Assembly (NCBI GenBank): GCA_050010335.1
Contig: JBEKLF010000013.1
Span: 5,656-69,655, forward strand
DNA: 64,000 nucleotides
From: Bog-366 sp050010335
GTDB taxonomy: Bacteria > Acidobacteriota > Terriglobia > UBA7540
Direction: 5' to 3'
The position numbers and the translations under genes were made by a program. This document shows, in pieces, positions 46,195-55,855 of the stretch. Below the pieces are notes generated by a model, which worked only from the letters and a program-made list of their open reading frames with translations, was not told where the DNA came from and searched no databases. How positions within the stretch are numbered: position 1 is the first letter of the stretch; every line of letters begins with the position of its first letter.

Positions 46195-47151
46195 TCAACC
46201 TATGTATCTGCCTATTGCCAAACCAGCAAGCAGATCCATCCTCTTCAGGCCTAGGCGTATGGGGCTGTAAAGCCTAATAGGGGAACTGGCATGCCTAAGA
46301 AAAGCCTTATCTGCGCGGATTGGGCGTTGCGCATTCGTCAAAGTGGTCAACAGCATCTTCTTGCGCCACGGTTTCACGTCAACCGCGTGAGACATGATGT
46401 AGCCACCGCCCCCCTCAAAATCCATCCCCTGCCGTCCCACGCAACTGAGGGGCTCCTTGCAAGTCATGGTCGCGACATTCAGGGCGTCCTGGTCAGGAAT
46501 GTTGAACGGGTAGCTTCTGTCAAGCACTCTAGAATTACGCAATCCCCCAATTTCGGGCTCCAAGAGTTTTAATAACCTCTGCCACGTGTTCAGGAACCCC
46601 GCATTCTGTTTGGCCACACCGACAAAGCCACCATTGAAATAGGCATTCTGCTCCCGGATAAGCTGAATCCCGTATTGCCCAAAGTACCGCAACCATGCCC
46701 GTCGAAACGGGTGACTTGCAGGCATGTCCGCATTGACGTCAGCACAGAGTGCAACTCCGCCCTCGACCCACTCCTCAAAAAATGCCCAGCGGCAGATAAC
46801 AATAATATCGGGATCAAAATAGAATAACGCGTCAGCGTCGGGACAATGGTCGCGCCAGACGGACAGCATGAAATCCGGCTTGTAGCTGGTGAAATGGACC
46901 TCTGTATTCAAGGGCACGAAGCGAACCAGGAATTGACTCTCGATGGTCAATTCCGAGTAGCCTTTCCCCTCTACGGCGCCAGCCGCCCAGGGAGGCAATT
47001 GACCGCGGTAGCCGGCATAGACCACCCCCCGGTACCCGCGTTGGTAGAGCGAATTGCACAATGCTCCCACGCCATAATGGTAGTCGCCTTCAAAGAGGGT
47101 GCAGATCGCAGATGTCACCGGCAAGCCTCGCTGTTCATTACGACTCGCCAC
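46195..47151 (-). CDS. GT8-like glycosyltransferase, probable
   Basis: About 318 residues from the GTG at 47151 (the frame stays open to 47244, but that extension overlaps the upstream gene heavily). TSAICTLFEGDYHYGVGALC resembles GT8-like starts, and FYFDPDIIVICRW has a DxD-type metal site. FNGGFVGVAKQNAGF and PDQDALNVA fit the donor/acceptor loops of the group. Family placement is by pattern only. Confidence 0.7.
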   Translation of the reverse strand: MASRNEQRGLPVTSAICTLFEGDYHYGVGALCNSLYQRGYRGVVYAGYRGQLPPWAAGAVEGKGYSELTIESQFLVRFVPLNTEVHFTSYKPDFMLSVWRDHCPDADALFYFDPDIIVICRWAFFEEWVEGGVALCADVNADMPASHPFRRAWLRYFGQYGIQLIREQNAYFNGGFVGVAKQNAGFLNTWQRLLKLLEPEIGGLRNSRVLDRSYPFNIPDQDALNVATMTCKEPLSCVGRQGMDFEGGGGYIMSHAVDVKPWRKKMLLTTLTNAQRPIRADKAFLRHASSPIRLYSPIRLGLKRMDLLAGLAIGRYIG

Positions 47152-48145
47152 GTTGTAGGGCGCCTTGCTGTTTCCACGCGCGGCGGAGGAAGGCTTTGGT
47201 CTGCTGGGCGCGGGCGAGCATCTTCTTCCCAAGGATAAGCCCAACCAGAGATTTCATCAGTCCATCCAGAAGATAAGTCGCGGGCAATGGACGACCAAGC
47301 AGAGTCGGCGCACTTCCGATCGCCAGCAAGTGAAACCGAACGGCCTTTCGATATTGGTGCCTCGCCTGATATCGGTCAGCAAGTTCATGCAGGCGTTGCG
47401 CCCGATGTACCCTACTACCCCAAGCTTGCAAATCAGAGGGCAGTCGCTTCACAAGGTTCCGGTGCAATTCGATCCAGGCATGGAAAGGTATGGATAGGAT
47501 GTGAGGGGTTTGTCCTGCGTGGATCCTCATCTTGCACACTATCATGGGAACGATCGCTATCACGCTCTCGTCTGTTACCAGCCGGAGCCAGAGTTCGTGA
47601 TCTTCCGCGACGCTCCATTTCTCGTTCCATCCCCCCGCGGCAAGCAATGTATCTTTGCGGACCAGCGTTTGGCCTTGCGTCGGGATCCATCCGAAGAGGA
47701 TATCGGGCCAAGCCTTGCACGCGTACGCCCAGCGGGGGTGAGGCGGGCGATAGCAATTCCCGCGGTCGTCGAATGAGAGGCGCGCACCAACGACCGCCAG
47801 CGCCTTGGGGTGGCGCGTGAAGGCTTCACAAAGATAGGTGAGTGCGCCCGCCACCAGCAGGTCGTCATCATCCAAGAACATCGCGTACTCACCCTGCGCC
47901 TTGCTGAGTCCCAGGTTGCGGGCGGCGGAGCGCTCCAGGTGGTGCGGTGGGCGGAAGACTCGCACTTGGGGGTCTCGCAGGGAAGAAAGCCACTCCCACG
48001 TGCCGTCCTCGGAGGCGTCGTCGACGACGATGGTCTCCCGGTTGGGATAGTCCTGCGCCGAAACGCTTGCTACCGCCTCCTTAAGGAAGGCTAGACGATT
48101 GCGGGTCGGGATAATGACGCTAATCAATGGTTCGGGTGCGTTCAT
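47138..48145 (-). CDS. Glycosyltransferase family 2 (3)
   Basis: 335 residues. ISVIIPTRNRLAFLKEAVAS, IVVDDASEDGTWEWLSSL and MFLDDDDLLVAGAL are the GT-A landmarks, with WSVAEDHELWLRLV later. Overlaps the next gene's GTG start by 14 bp. Confidence 0.89.
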   Translation of the reverse strand: MNAPEPLISVIIPTRNRLAFLKEAVASVSAQDYPNRETIVVDDASEDGTWEWLSSLRDPQVRVFRPPHHLERSAARNLGLSKAQGEYAMFLDDDDLLVAGALTYLCEAFTRHPKALAVVGARLSFDDRGNCYRPPHPRWAYACKAWPDILFGWIPTQGQTLVRKDTLLAAGGWNEKWSVAEDHELWLRLVTDESVIAIVPMIVCKMRIHAGQTPHILSIPFHAWIELHRNLVKRLPSDLQAWGSRVHRAQRLHELADRYQARHQYRKAVRFHLLAIGSAPTLLGRPLPATYLLDGLMKSLVGLILGKKMLARAQQTKAFLRRAWKQQGALQRGES

Positions 48146-48160
48146 TTCAAGCGATGAATC

Positions 48161-49213
48161 TCATCCACGCAATTCGAACAGATAGTAGTAAGTCGGCGAC
48201 ACTCCATACTTCTGAACACTGGGGGCATCATACTTTGGCCGCTTGTTCACAAGTCGGTACCCTCGGGAGAGGACCGCCGGCATAAAGTCGTGGGGGTTCG
48301 CTCCGCCCGCTTCCAGCGTCAGCAGCTTGGTTCCCCCGTGGTTTTGCGAGTTCGGTACTAAGAAAAGATACGGGATGCGACGCGCGGACAAGATATCTAG
48401 CCACCAACAGATGGAAGCAAAACTGCACTCTGAAAAGCTATGGATATTTACGGCCAGATAGACTTGGTTGCGGTCAAGAGCTGCTTCGGTCTCATAGAGG
48501 GGCACCACCATAGCCTTCTCGCTAGCGCCGCGGAAGCGGAGGTAGTACTCCGAAATAAAAGTGGATGTAGCCACCGCATCCGTGCAAATAACCTTCTCAA
48601 TGTCGGGCAGTGATGCACGGAGGCGGTGGGCGAAGCGTCCGTAGCCCGCGCCGATATCCAGGACTTTTAGCTTGTGGTGCTTCGAAATCTGGAGTGCTTC
48701 CTCAAGGAAATTGATCTCATTTACCGAATCCAGCAGGTCTCTGCTTAGAACTAGGTTCTCAAGAGACCGGAACGTATGGGCGCCAAATAGGCCGTCCTCT
48801 TCAAGGCGGCCCAACAGCCCGAGCTTATCGATCGTTTTGACATACGACGCGGTCAGTAAATAGTTGATTTCCGCGTTTTGATCCTGGCGCTGCCACACGT
48901 AAGGATTGTCAGCTCGGAAGTACCTTAAATCTATTTGGGACGTGTGGGAATCTGTCCAAACCAAATGATTGACGGCCGGACCGTTCGTCTCCCGATAACG
49001 GAAGCGCAATTCCTTCAGGCGGGGATTGTCGGGTCTTAGATATTCCTCAGCGCCCTTAGGCAGCACGGCGGAAGGGGGGATCAGAGGCTGAGGCGGCAAG
49101 TATTTCCCTACGACGCGCCTCAAGGACTCTAACTCGAATTGGCTTATTATCTGTGCACCAAACAAGCCCAGCACGCGGTTAGTCCCTTTCTTCACGCTAC
49201 GGATCAACGACAT
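48161..49213 (-). CDS. Putative sugar O-methyltransferase
   Basis: 350 residues. The N-terminal part (IISQFELESLRRVVGKYLPP) is helical; the SAM-binding motif is LKVLDIGAGYGRFAHRLRAS near residue 180, followed by KVICTDAVATSTFISEYYLR. The overall layout matches the putative sugar O-methyltransferase group found in polysaccharide loci. The acceptor sugar is unknown. Only about 15 bp separates it from the downstream GT2 gene. Confidence 0.78.
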   Translation of the reverse strand: MSLIRSVKKGTNRVLGLFGAQIISQFELESLRRVVGKYLPPQPLIPPSAVLPKGAEEYLRPDNPRLKELRFRYRETNGPAVNHLVWTDSHTSQIDLRYFRADNPYVWQRQDQNAEINYLLTASYVKTIDKLGLLGRLEEDGLFGAHTFRSLENLVLSRDLLDSVNEINFLEEALQISKHHKLKVLDIGAGYGRFAHRLRASLPDIEKVICTDAVATSTFISEYYLRFRGASEKAMVVPLYETEAALDRNQVYLAVNIHSFSECSFASICWWLDILSARRIPYLFLVPNSQNHGGTKLLTLEAGGANPHDFMPAVLSRGYRLVNKRPKYDAPSVQKYGVSPTYYYLFELRG

Positions 49214-49413
49214 TAGGAAAGACCAGAAAAGGAAATGAGGGCGCTATCCCGGGGCGGGAGTCGTTCCGGGCGCAGATGGGGTGGTCGCGAGGGAAACAGC
49301 GGCGGCCCCCGTGAGACCCTGCCCACGGTACTTGGTTACTTGTCGGAGGGAATAGAACACAGTTATAAGAGACTGCAACTTATGCGCCCATTCCCCCCGT
49401 TTGGAGCGGGAAC

Positions 49414-50526
49414 TCATGTTTTCGCGTTGTCACGATCAACTTCGCAGCGCAATATGGCCGCAGGCCTCTCGACAGAATGGCGCAGAACGCGGATCGGGTC
49501 CGCAAGGACGGGGTTTCCCAGTTTCTCTCGAAACCGCCGGAAACCCTTCTCCGCGTACCACCGCTTGAGCTGATAGAATCGTCGCGGCGGCATCAAAAGT
49601 GTCAGACCCAAAACCAGCGCTTTGAAGAGCTTGTATCCAAAGGTCGCGCCGGCGTAGGCGATACCATAAGCGGCCCGCTCAACCTGAAACGTGCGCCAGG
49701 GCATGCCGCCATGGCGGGATAGGTGGGAACTTTCGGAATCCAACCTCCATGGTTCCGCAAGCACGGCGAGCACCTCAAGCGGGATACTCAAACTGGACAA
49801 CCGGGGAAAAACTTTCTCCACAAAGCACTCCTGCATTTCCTGCCTGCGCCGCAACCGATCCGGGTCTCTTGTCCCCCACAGATTCTCCGAGTGTACGCGA
49901 TAATAGGAAAGGGGGCGGTCCAGAACCATGGCTCCCGCGATGGCCACGCCCAGGAAGGAGATGAATCCGTCAGCGGCAAAAATGAGGTCTTCCGGAACGG
50001 GAAGGATCCGGTCCAGGACTTTTTTGCGCGCCGTCATGCAACTGGTCGCAAAAAGACCGCATAAGGACAAAAACGAGCGCGCCTCCCCCGGATCGTTCAG
50101 CGTCAATCGACAGGCCTTCTCCGGCACAACCAGTATATTACTTGCAGCGTCGGTGTTCACTTCGAAAAAGCCGTGGGCCACTGCGCCGATGCCGGGATTC
50201 TTCTCGAACACGTCGGCAACCTCTCGCAGTTTGGAGGGCGCCCACCAATCGTCGCCATCCAGAAAGGCTACGATCTCGCCTCGGGCTTGTGCGATGCCGA
50301 CATTGAACGCCGAGGCTTGGCCCCCGTTGGCCTTTCGGATCAGACGCACTCGCGGCTCGAATCTCTGCACGATTTCCGGGGTGCGGTCAGTCGAACCGTC
50401 GTCCACGACCAGGATTTCCATTTTGTCGCTGGGGAAGTCCTGCGCAAGGACACTCACGATCGCCTCCTCGATGAAGCGCTCGTGGTTATAGGTATCGATT
50501 AGAACACTGACGAAGGGTTCTGGCAC
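49414..50526 (-). CDS. Glycosyltransferase family 2 (4)
   Basis: 370 residues. VSVLIDTYNHERFIEEAIVS, ILVVDDGSTDRTPEIVQRF and IVAFLDGDDWWAPSKLREVA place it in GT2. A C-terminal hydrophobic region (FGYKLFKALVLGLTLLMPP) may anchor it. 200 bp of spacer without a gene follows downstream. Confidence 0.88.
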   Translation of the reverse strand: MPEPFVSVLIDTYNHERFIEEAIVSVLAQDFPSDKMEILVVDDGSTDRTPEIVQRFEPRVRLIRKANGGQASAFNVGIAQARGEIVAFLDGDDWWAPSKLREVADVFEKNPGIGAVAHGFFEVNTDAASNILVVPEKACRLTLNDPGEARSFLSLCGLFATSCMTARKKVLDRILPVPEDLIFAADGFISFLGVAIAGAMVLDRPLSYYRVHSENLWGTRDPDRLRRRQEMQECFVEKVFPRLSSLSIPLEVLAVLAEPWRLDSESSHLSRHGGMPWRTFQVERAAYGIAYAGATFGYKLFKALVLGLTLLMPPRRFYQLKRWYAEKGFRRFREKLGNPVLADPIRVLRHSVERPAAILRCEVDRDNAKT

Positions 50527-50535
50527 GAATGTTTG

Positions 50536-50612
50536 GAGGTAGCGGCGGGTTTACCCCGCCATATTGCCAACGATTCTTGAGAATCCATGGCGGCGTAAAG
50601 CCGCCTCTACGT
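50536..50612. repeat. Double-hairpin repeat, GGCGGCGTAA type
   Basis: GTAGCGGCGGGTTTACCCCG CC, a spacer, and GGCGGCGTAAAGCCGCC then CTCTAC. Fits between two glycosyltransferase genes. Confidence 0.75.
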
Positions 50613-50625
50613 TCGTCTTCATTAG

Positions 50626-51534
50626 CTAATGGCTGGCCACGGGATGAGTCTCCGCGACCCTCCTCTTCCGCAACCCCAGCGCGTGTCGCACGGGCCGTGT
50701 GGCTCCCAGCAGCGCAAACCAAATCCGCGTTCGGAGGGGTTTGGAATCCACCAGCAGGCGCCGGAAGCTCCACTTGGGGCCTCCTTTATCCAACTGGTAC
50801 TGCGCGTGTTCGGTGGTGAACAGGCGCCGAGAGTCGCCCAAGAGTGCCGCATTAATCTTCGCTTCCTCGCCTTCCATCACACCCTGGAAGCCGCGGGGAA
50901 CATGGGCATAGTCATGATTCTGGTGAACCGCCATCACGCTTCGCGAAGCGTCGACCACCGGGATCTTCGTGCTTCGAGTGTACCAAATCATCCATTGATC
51001 CCATCCCGGCCGGCCAACGGCAAAGGGGGGGACTTTGTGGTAATACTGGCCTCGCGGAAACATGAAATAGTCAATCCAGCAAGGTGGCCGCTGCTTGTTC
51101 GTACTCAAGGCAAGGTTTCGCAATTGATCACGCCAATCCAGCTTCGAGAAATCGATCAATTCCGTGATGTCCGTGTCCCAGCGTCGCCCTGCCATCAAGA
51201 AATGAGGGCGCCACGCGGCGACGCGAGAGGCGGCAGCGCAGAAATCGTTCAAGAGCAACATATCGCAGTTCACGTAACACACGAGGGGATAGCGAGCGAT
51301 CTCCTGAGCGCGATCGAACACGGAATCGAGCAAGGGTGTCCCGAACTCATTGCGATTGACTTGTGGTTCGTGGCGAACTCCCAATTCGCGTGCGGCACTG
51401 GCCACGCCCTCTTCTTCGCCGAAGAGAATCACCTCGACGCCGGGGTCGAGCATTGTCCAACTCTTGATTGCGTTGCGCTGAATGATATTGATGTGTCCTT
51501 CGAACGGCTTGGGGATCGAAAAAATGGTCAACAT
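50626..51534 (-). CDS. Nucleotide-sugar-transferase-like protein
   Basis: 302 residues from ATG 51534. MLTIFSIPKPFEGHINIIQR, then VILFGEEEGVASAARELG and a metal-site-like YVNCDMLLLNDF, followed by WIDYFMFPRG and GRPGWDQWMIW. This layout is common in conserved proteins of polysaccharide loci that look like GT-A transferases, but no named family was recognised with certainty. A good sigma70-like promoter lies about 60-85 bp upstream. Confidence 0.68.
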   Translation of the reverse strand: MLTIFSIPKPFEGHINIIQRNAIKSWTMLDPGVEVILFGEEEGVASAARELGVRHEPQVNRNEFGTPLLDSVFDRAQEIARYPLVCYVNCDMLLLNDFCAAASRVAAWRPHFLMAGRRWDTDITELIDFSKLDWRDQLRNLALSTNKQRPPCWIDYFMFPRGQYYHKVPPFAVGRPGWDQWMIWYTRSTKIPVVDASRSVMAVHQNHDYAHVPRGFQGVMEGEEAKINAALLGDSRRLFTTEHAQYQLDKGGPKWSFRRLLVDSKPLRTRIWFALLGATRPVRHALGLRKRRVAETHPVASH

Positions 51535-51590
51535 GGTCCGTGATAATTCCACTTTGAGTTTTTATAACAACGAGCATATTGCAGTCACGG

Positions 51591-51619
51591 ACAGTAATCG
51601 TGTGATAATTAGTTGTCAA
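51591..51619 (-). promoter_or_regulatory. Sigma70-like promoter upstream of the 50626-51534 gene
   Basis: Minus strand: TTGACA at 51619-51614 (6 of 6) and TACTGT at 51596-51591 (4 of 6), separated by 17 bases inside an AT-rich stretch (51540-51780). Start of transcription expected near 51584. Confidence 0.5.
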
Positions 51620-51780
51620 GAGGTTTTACTGTTGGTCATTATAAATATTTTACCGAAATACGCAAGAATCTACGCAATTCGTTCTAAATAGGTTACTTAG
51701 AAGACTTCCGAAAGAAGCATTTAGTGATCAACTACAAGAACAAATTGTCTCTTATTTCTTGTCTTGGAGAAATCCTTCAC

Positions 51781-52014
51781 CTACCTCGCGGAAGTTCGAA
51801 AGATAGCGCAGAAGATTTTCCGTAGAAACCTCGTCGCATTAAACATTAATCTGCGGAAATGAACACTCCTGATTTTGCCCTCAGGCGTGAGTTCATGCGT
51901 TGCGTCCAGCAGCGTAAAACGAGCCTTCATGGCTGGTGGCCCGCGTTCTGCCGCCGACGAAACAGAGGATTCACGGAACGCATTCGAAGGATTCCAGGCA
52001 CGCGGGGTCTTCAA
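51781..52014 (-). CDS. Small hypothetical ORF coupled to a GT4 gene
   Basis: 77 codons; TTG start overlapping the stop of the 52011-53273 gene. Content is basic and Arg-rich with a hydrophobic tail (LRKIFCAIF). No family recognised. It may be the remnant of a longer gene or a chance frame. Confidence 0.25.
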   Translation of the reverse strand: MKTPRAWNPSNAFRESSVSSAAERGPPAMKARFTLLDATHELTPEGKIRSVHFRRLMFNATRFLRKIFCAIFRTSAR

Positions 52015-53273
52015 TTAGTAGTAATGGACTGATATAAGGCCAAATATCGTTGCGCCTGTAGTTGAATCCCGTATTCCTCCACGGCGATCCGACGGCAGTT
52101 TTGGGACATTTCAGTCCTTAGCGCGGGATTATCCAGCACGCTCAGAATGGCTTGGCGGAGCGCACATGTATCTCCTCTCGGCACCACAAATCCCGAGACC
52201 CCATTGCGCACCATGTCCGGAACGCCCCCCACTTCGAAACCCACAACCGGCGTGCCACAGGACATCGCCTCCATCACCGTGTTTGGCAAGTTATCGTCCA
52301 GAGTGGGAGTCACGTAAAGGTCGGCCGCGCTGTAGGCCAACGAAAGGATACGCTCGTTGTCAATGAAACCGAGGCTAAGGTTTGGCAGGCGGATGTTGGG
52401 GGAGAAACGGTTCCGCCCCAGGGCAACAACGTGGATTCCGGAATCTGCAGGAAGGGGAGCAAGTGCCTCCGTGAGTTTTGTAAAACCCTTGCGGTGATCC
52501 TTGACGTCCGCCGCCGCAAAGAGGACAACCTTCGCGTCACGAGGGAGGTCCAGCGCTTCCCTCGCCATCATTCGGTTTCTGGGGCTAAAGACCTCGGTGT
52601 CAAGTCCATATGGTATGACGGAGACCGGGAATTTACCCAGCAATGCGCTCTTTCTGGCTTCATCTGCGAGCCAGCGGCTGGGTGCCACTAAGTGGAGCCG
52701 TCCGTCTGGGATGAAGGAATAGGCCGCCTTCTTGCGCTGCCAGATTTCGCGCGAGAGGTCGCCGGTGACGCTGGAACCAAGTTCGGGGCAGGCTCCGCAT
52801 CCGCTGTTGTAGCGCCGGCATGCATCATAATAATGGCATCCCCCGGTGAACGGGTTGGGATCATGGAGGGTCCAGACTAGCGGACTTCGTCGCGGCCCCA
52901 CCCGGAAGAAACTCTGAAAATCCACAAAGTTGGCTACCAAATGCAGGTTAATAATGTGGCAAGTCGGTAACTGGGTCATCAAGTCGGCTCGGAAATCAGT
53001 CCGGTCGTCAGTGAAGTAATTGGCGCCGTCTGGGCGCGATGAGTTATAGCGGGCGGCGCTCTTCTGCACAACGCGCGAGCGGGAGTAGCGCCATAGCCGT
53101 GCCATCAGCCTCCTACTCCGCGTTATTTGCGTTACTTGCGGATCATCAGTGCGGTGCGAGGCCACAAGCATCGTGGAATCCTGGTCGAGAAGACGGAGTC
53201 CGCGGTGGAGCCTATAAGCTGAGCGCGCCGCGCCGCCTCCATCATCGGCAATGCTGAGGTGGACGATTCTCAC
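52011..53273 (-). CDS. Glycosyltransferase family 4 (5)
   Basis: 420 residues. MRIVHLSIADDGGGAARSAY at the start; the middle section carries WTLHDPNPFTGGCHYYDACR and further paired Cys typical of one GT4 branch (CGACPELG). Donor-site region: VLFAAADVKDHRKGFTKLTE and DNLPNTVMEAMSCGTPVVGF. Ends RYLALYQSITTN. A degraded copy of its C-terminus is present at 54392-54595. Start overlaps the GT2 stop by 4 bp. Confidence 0.88.
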   Translation of the reverse strand: MRIVHLSIADDGGGAARSAYRLHRGLRLLDQDSTMLVASHRTDDPQVTQITRSRRLMARLWRYSRSRVVQKSAARYNSSRPDGANYFTDDRTDFRADLMTQLPTCHIINLHLVANFVDFQSFFRVGPRRSPLVWTLHDPNPFTGGCHYYDACRRYNSGCGACPELGSSVTGDLSREIWQRKKAAYSFIPDGRLHLVAPSRWLADEARKSALLGKFPVSVIPYGLDTEVFSPRNRMMAREALDLPRDAKVVLFAAADVKDHRKGFTKLTEALAPLPADSGIHVVALGRNRFSPNIRLPNLSLGFIDNERILSLAYSAADLYVTPTLDDNLPNTVMEAMSCGTPVVGFEVGGVPDMVRNGVSGFVVPRGDTCALRQAILSVLDNPALRTEMSQNCRRIAVEEYGIQLQAQRYLALYQSITTN

Positions 53274-54367
53274 GCTTGGCCTGTCTCGGCCTGGGGTTTC
53301 CCAAAGAGGGAGTTCAATGCGCGCTTTAGTGGACGCCCGGCGACGATGGGACGAGTCACGACCGCCCGTGCAAGTAATGCTAAAGCCTGAAGGCGTCGTC
53401 CCTGCCGGTATTGAATGTGGGCCGCGCGGAGCAGTTCATTGGCTATGGCGGACCGATGAATCGGTTCGAACCCCGAAACATGGGTCAACCTCTCTACCAG
53501 AGGCAGCACTGCATCGTCCTGCGAGGTCCGCGAAAGCGCCCTGAGATAAAACAACTCTCTTGCGTGCCGCAGGATAGCTTCGGCGCGCTTGGGTGGAAAC
53601 CAAACCCGGCTGACCTCGATGCAACGGAGAAGTTGGGCATCGGACTCGCCAGAACTAATGAAACCCGCCGTGGCGGAGGTGGGATGAAGGCGGTACGCCG
53701 CTAATGTAGCGGGCTCGTACCAGATTGGATAGTGTGCCGCTATCCTGATCCACATCTCCCAATCTGCCGTGTAGGGCAGGTCCAGGCGGAATCCCCCAAG
53801 CCTCTCGTAGACGTCTCGTTTCACCACTATTGCTGGACATCGAATGCAATTTGAGAGGGCGATTTTTTCAAGGAAGTCATTCAGGATTCCGGCGGTGGAC
53901 CGCAACAATTCCGAAGCCCCCGTGCAGGTCTCGTTTTCCTGAATGAGCGTGTTCCGGCAAAACGCGGCGCCCATATCGTTCTGAGCCTCCAGGGCAACCC
54001 TCAACCGGTCATAAAAGCCCGGAAGCACAAAGTCATCCGTATGCAGAATATGGACCCAGTGACCTCGCGACCTCTCGACACAGTTATTGAAGTTGGGCAT
54101 CAAGCCGAGGTTGCGGGGGTTGCGGAAAAAGCTCACCCGGTCCCCCGCTACTCGCCGCACGATCGGCTCGGGGTCCTCGAAAGTGGAAGCGTCATCGACG
54201 ACCTCGATCTGCATCTCCTCCGGCCCAGGGTCCCGCGCGAGCACGCTTGTCAGCGCTCTCTCGAGGTATCGCGTACGGTTGTAGGCCGGGATCATGACGG
54301 ACCAAAATGGCCGTCGGCCCGTTTGGGGTGGTGGCCCGATTGTGGGAGGGCCGTCTTCCGGAATCAA
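53270..54367 (-). CDS. Glycosyltransferase family 2 (5)
   Basis: 365 residues. FWSVMIPAYNRTRYLERALT, IEVVDDASTFEDPEPIVRR and WVHILHTDDFVLPGFYDRL define the GT-A core, with YTADWEMWIRIAAHYPIWYE later. It lies between the GT4 gene and the GT4 remnant. Confidence 0.88.
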   Translation of the reverse strand: MIPEDGPPTIGPPPQTGRRPFWSVMIPAYNRTRYLERALTSVLARDPGPEEMQIEVVDDASTFEDPEPIVRRVAGDRVSFFRNPRNLGLMPNFNNCVERSRGHWVHILHTDDFVLPGFYDRLRVALEAQNDMGAAFCRNTLIQENETCTGASELLRSTAGILNDFLEKIALSNCIRCPAIVVKRDVYERLGGFRLDLPYTADWEMWIRIAAHYPIWYEPATLAAYRLHPTSATAGFISSGESDAQLLRCIEVSRVWFPPKRAEAILRHARELFYLRALSRTSQDDAVLPLVERLTHVSGFEPIHRSAIANELLRAAHIQYRQGRRLQALALLARAVVTRPIVAGRPLKRALNSLFGKPQAETGQA

Positions 54368-54391
54368 ACCAGCCTCAGTTTGCGCATCGAT

Positions 54392-54595
54392 CTAAACAGG
54401 TTTCCCCGCGACTACCGACATGTAGAGTTTCAGATAGCGTAGAGCCCACGTCGCTAGGCCGTATCCCGCCATGGCGATGCGGAGGCAATTGGTGACCATG
54501 TCGGCCCTGAGTAAGGGGTTATCGAGCACACGCCGGTTGGCTTAGCGAAGCGCGCCGATGTCTCCCTCTGGCACCCGAAACCAAGTGCGGCCGCT
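54392..54595 (-). pseudogene. C-terminal remnant of a GT4 glycosyltransferase
   Basis: Minus-strand reading from about 54595 gives FRVPEGDIGALR, a stop, then RVLDNPLLRADMVTNCLRIA and RYLKLYMSVV before TAG at 54392-54394. This lines up with VPRGDTCALRQAILSVLDNP and RYLALYQS of the intact GT4 gene at 52011-53273. The upstream nine-tenths of the gene is gone. It shows that a second GT4 of this type once stood here. Confidence 0.72.
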
Positions 54596-54645
54596 GCGGC
54601 CCGGCGCCGGGAACCGCCGCAAGCCTTGTTGATGGGGGCCGGGCC

Positions 54646-55719
54646 GTGTATATTACTGCCCAGCGCGGAAATCAGCCCGCCTTAGCGCTCCCGCGCGTGA
54701 AGGGAACTGTGGACAGAACGCACAAGCGATTTCGAGATATCATCCTGAAATTCGACGGCCTCACGATCGGCGTGTTAGGTGACTATATGCTCGACGAATT
54801 GCTGCAAGGCGAGGCCACGCGAATCTCGCCTGAAGCCCCCGTTCCGGTCGTGGTCATGAAGAACCGCGGCATGGCGCAGGGCTTCCCGGGCGGAGCCGGG
54901 AACGTGGCTGCCAACCTCGCAGCCCTGGGGGGCCGGCCAATTGCCTTCGGCGCGATCGGAGAGGATGAGAGCGGGGAGCGGCTGAAGAAACTCCTCACGC
55001 GATGCGGCATTTACCACAAAACCCTCCTTCAGGTGCCGGACCGAGTTACCCCACACAAGATCCGGATCGCCGCACTCCACCATCAGCTCTTGCGGCTGGA
55101 CGTCGAGCGCCCCGAGAATTTGGCCCCTCGTGCGGCCGATGCTCCGGTTCGCAGTTTTAAGCGCTGAATTCCTAAAATGCGGGCGTTGGTCATCTCGGAC
55201 TACCTGAAGGGGACGGTAACTCCGGAACTGAGCAATCAAATCAAAGCGCTCGCGTTGCAACGTCGAATCCCGATCTTTGTCGATCCCAAGCCAGAGCACC
55301 CGGAGGTCTGCCGCCACGCCACGGTGGTCACTCCCAACTTGCGCGAGGCAGAACTGATGGCAGGCTTCCCCCTGCGCGAAAAGCATCAATTGGAAATGGG
55401 CGGGCGCCAATTGTTGACCAAATTGGGATGTTCGCACCTGCTCATAACGCGCGGCGCGGAAGCCATGACGCTCTTCGATTCCCAAGGGACAGCTCGGGAG
55501 ATCCGCAGTGTCGCCCGGCCTGTTTATGATGTAACTGGCGCCGGAGACACCGTGCTCGCCGTTCTCGCCCTCGCCTATACTGGAGGCGCCACCATGTGGG
55601 AAGCCGCACAACTTGCCAACCTCGCCGCCGGCCGCGTGGTCCTGAAATTCGGGACGGCGCAAATCCTGTTGCAAGAATTGCTCGAAACCGTCAGCGCCAA
55701 CTTTAAGAACGCGCCCTAG
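54646..55719 (+). pseudogene. HldE1/RfaE1-type heptose kinase, interrupted by TGA
   Basis: A PfkB-family D-glycero-D-manno-heptose 7-phosphate kinase split in the same frame by TGA at 55165-55167. First half: GVLGDYMLDELLQGEATRIS and GGAGNVAANLAALGG. Second half: RALVISDYLKGTVTPELSNQ, ATVVTPNLREAELMAGFP, LLITRGAEAMTLFDS and YDVTGAGDTVLAVLALAYTG. The two parts together have family length (about 330 residues). The spot of the stop lies in a variable linker. Start probably near the GTG at 54698. It could be truly inactive, made as two pieces (ATG 55177 restarts in frame, with a poor ribosome site), or a base-call error. With hldE2 beside it, the pair would make ADP-heptose. Confidence 0.8.
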
Positions 55720-55855
55720 ACCCCGTGCCTCGGACCTTGGATTCACCAGATTCCCCATCGTCGTTCCCATCGGGTCCAGCGTTGTCGTTCAAAGCGATCG
55801 GCCTCGTCAGAATGGGCCTGCGCGTACCTTAGGGCCGCCAGGATTTTCGCCATTT

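Noticed and set aside
54775..55770. 331-codon minus-strand frame over the heptose kinase
   Set aside because: It is antisense to clear PfkB-family motifs and has no recognisable domain.
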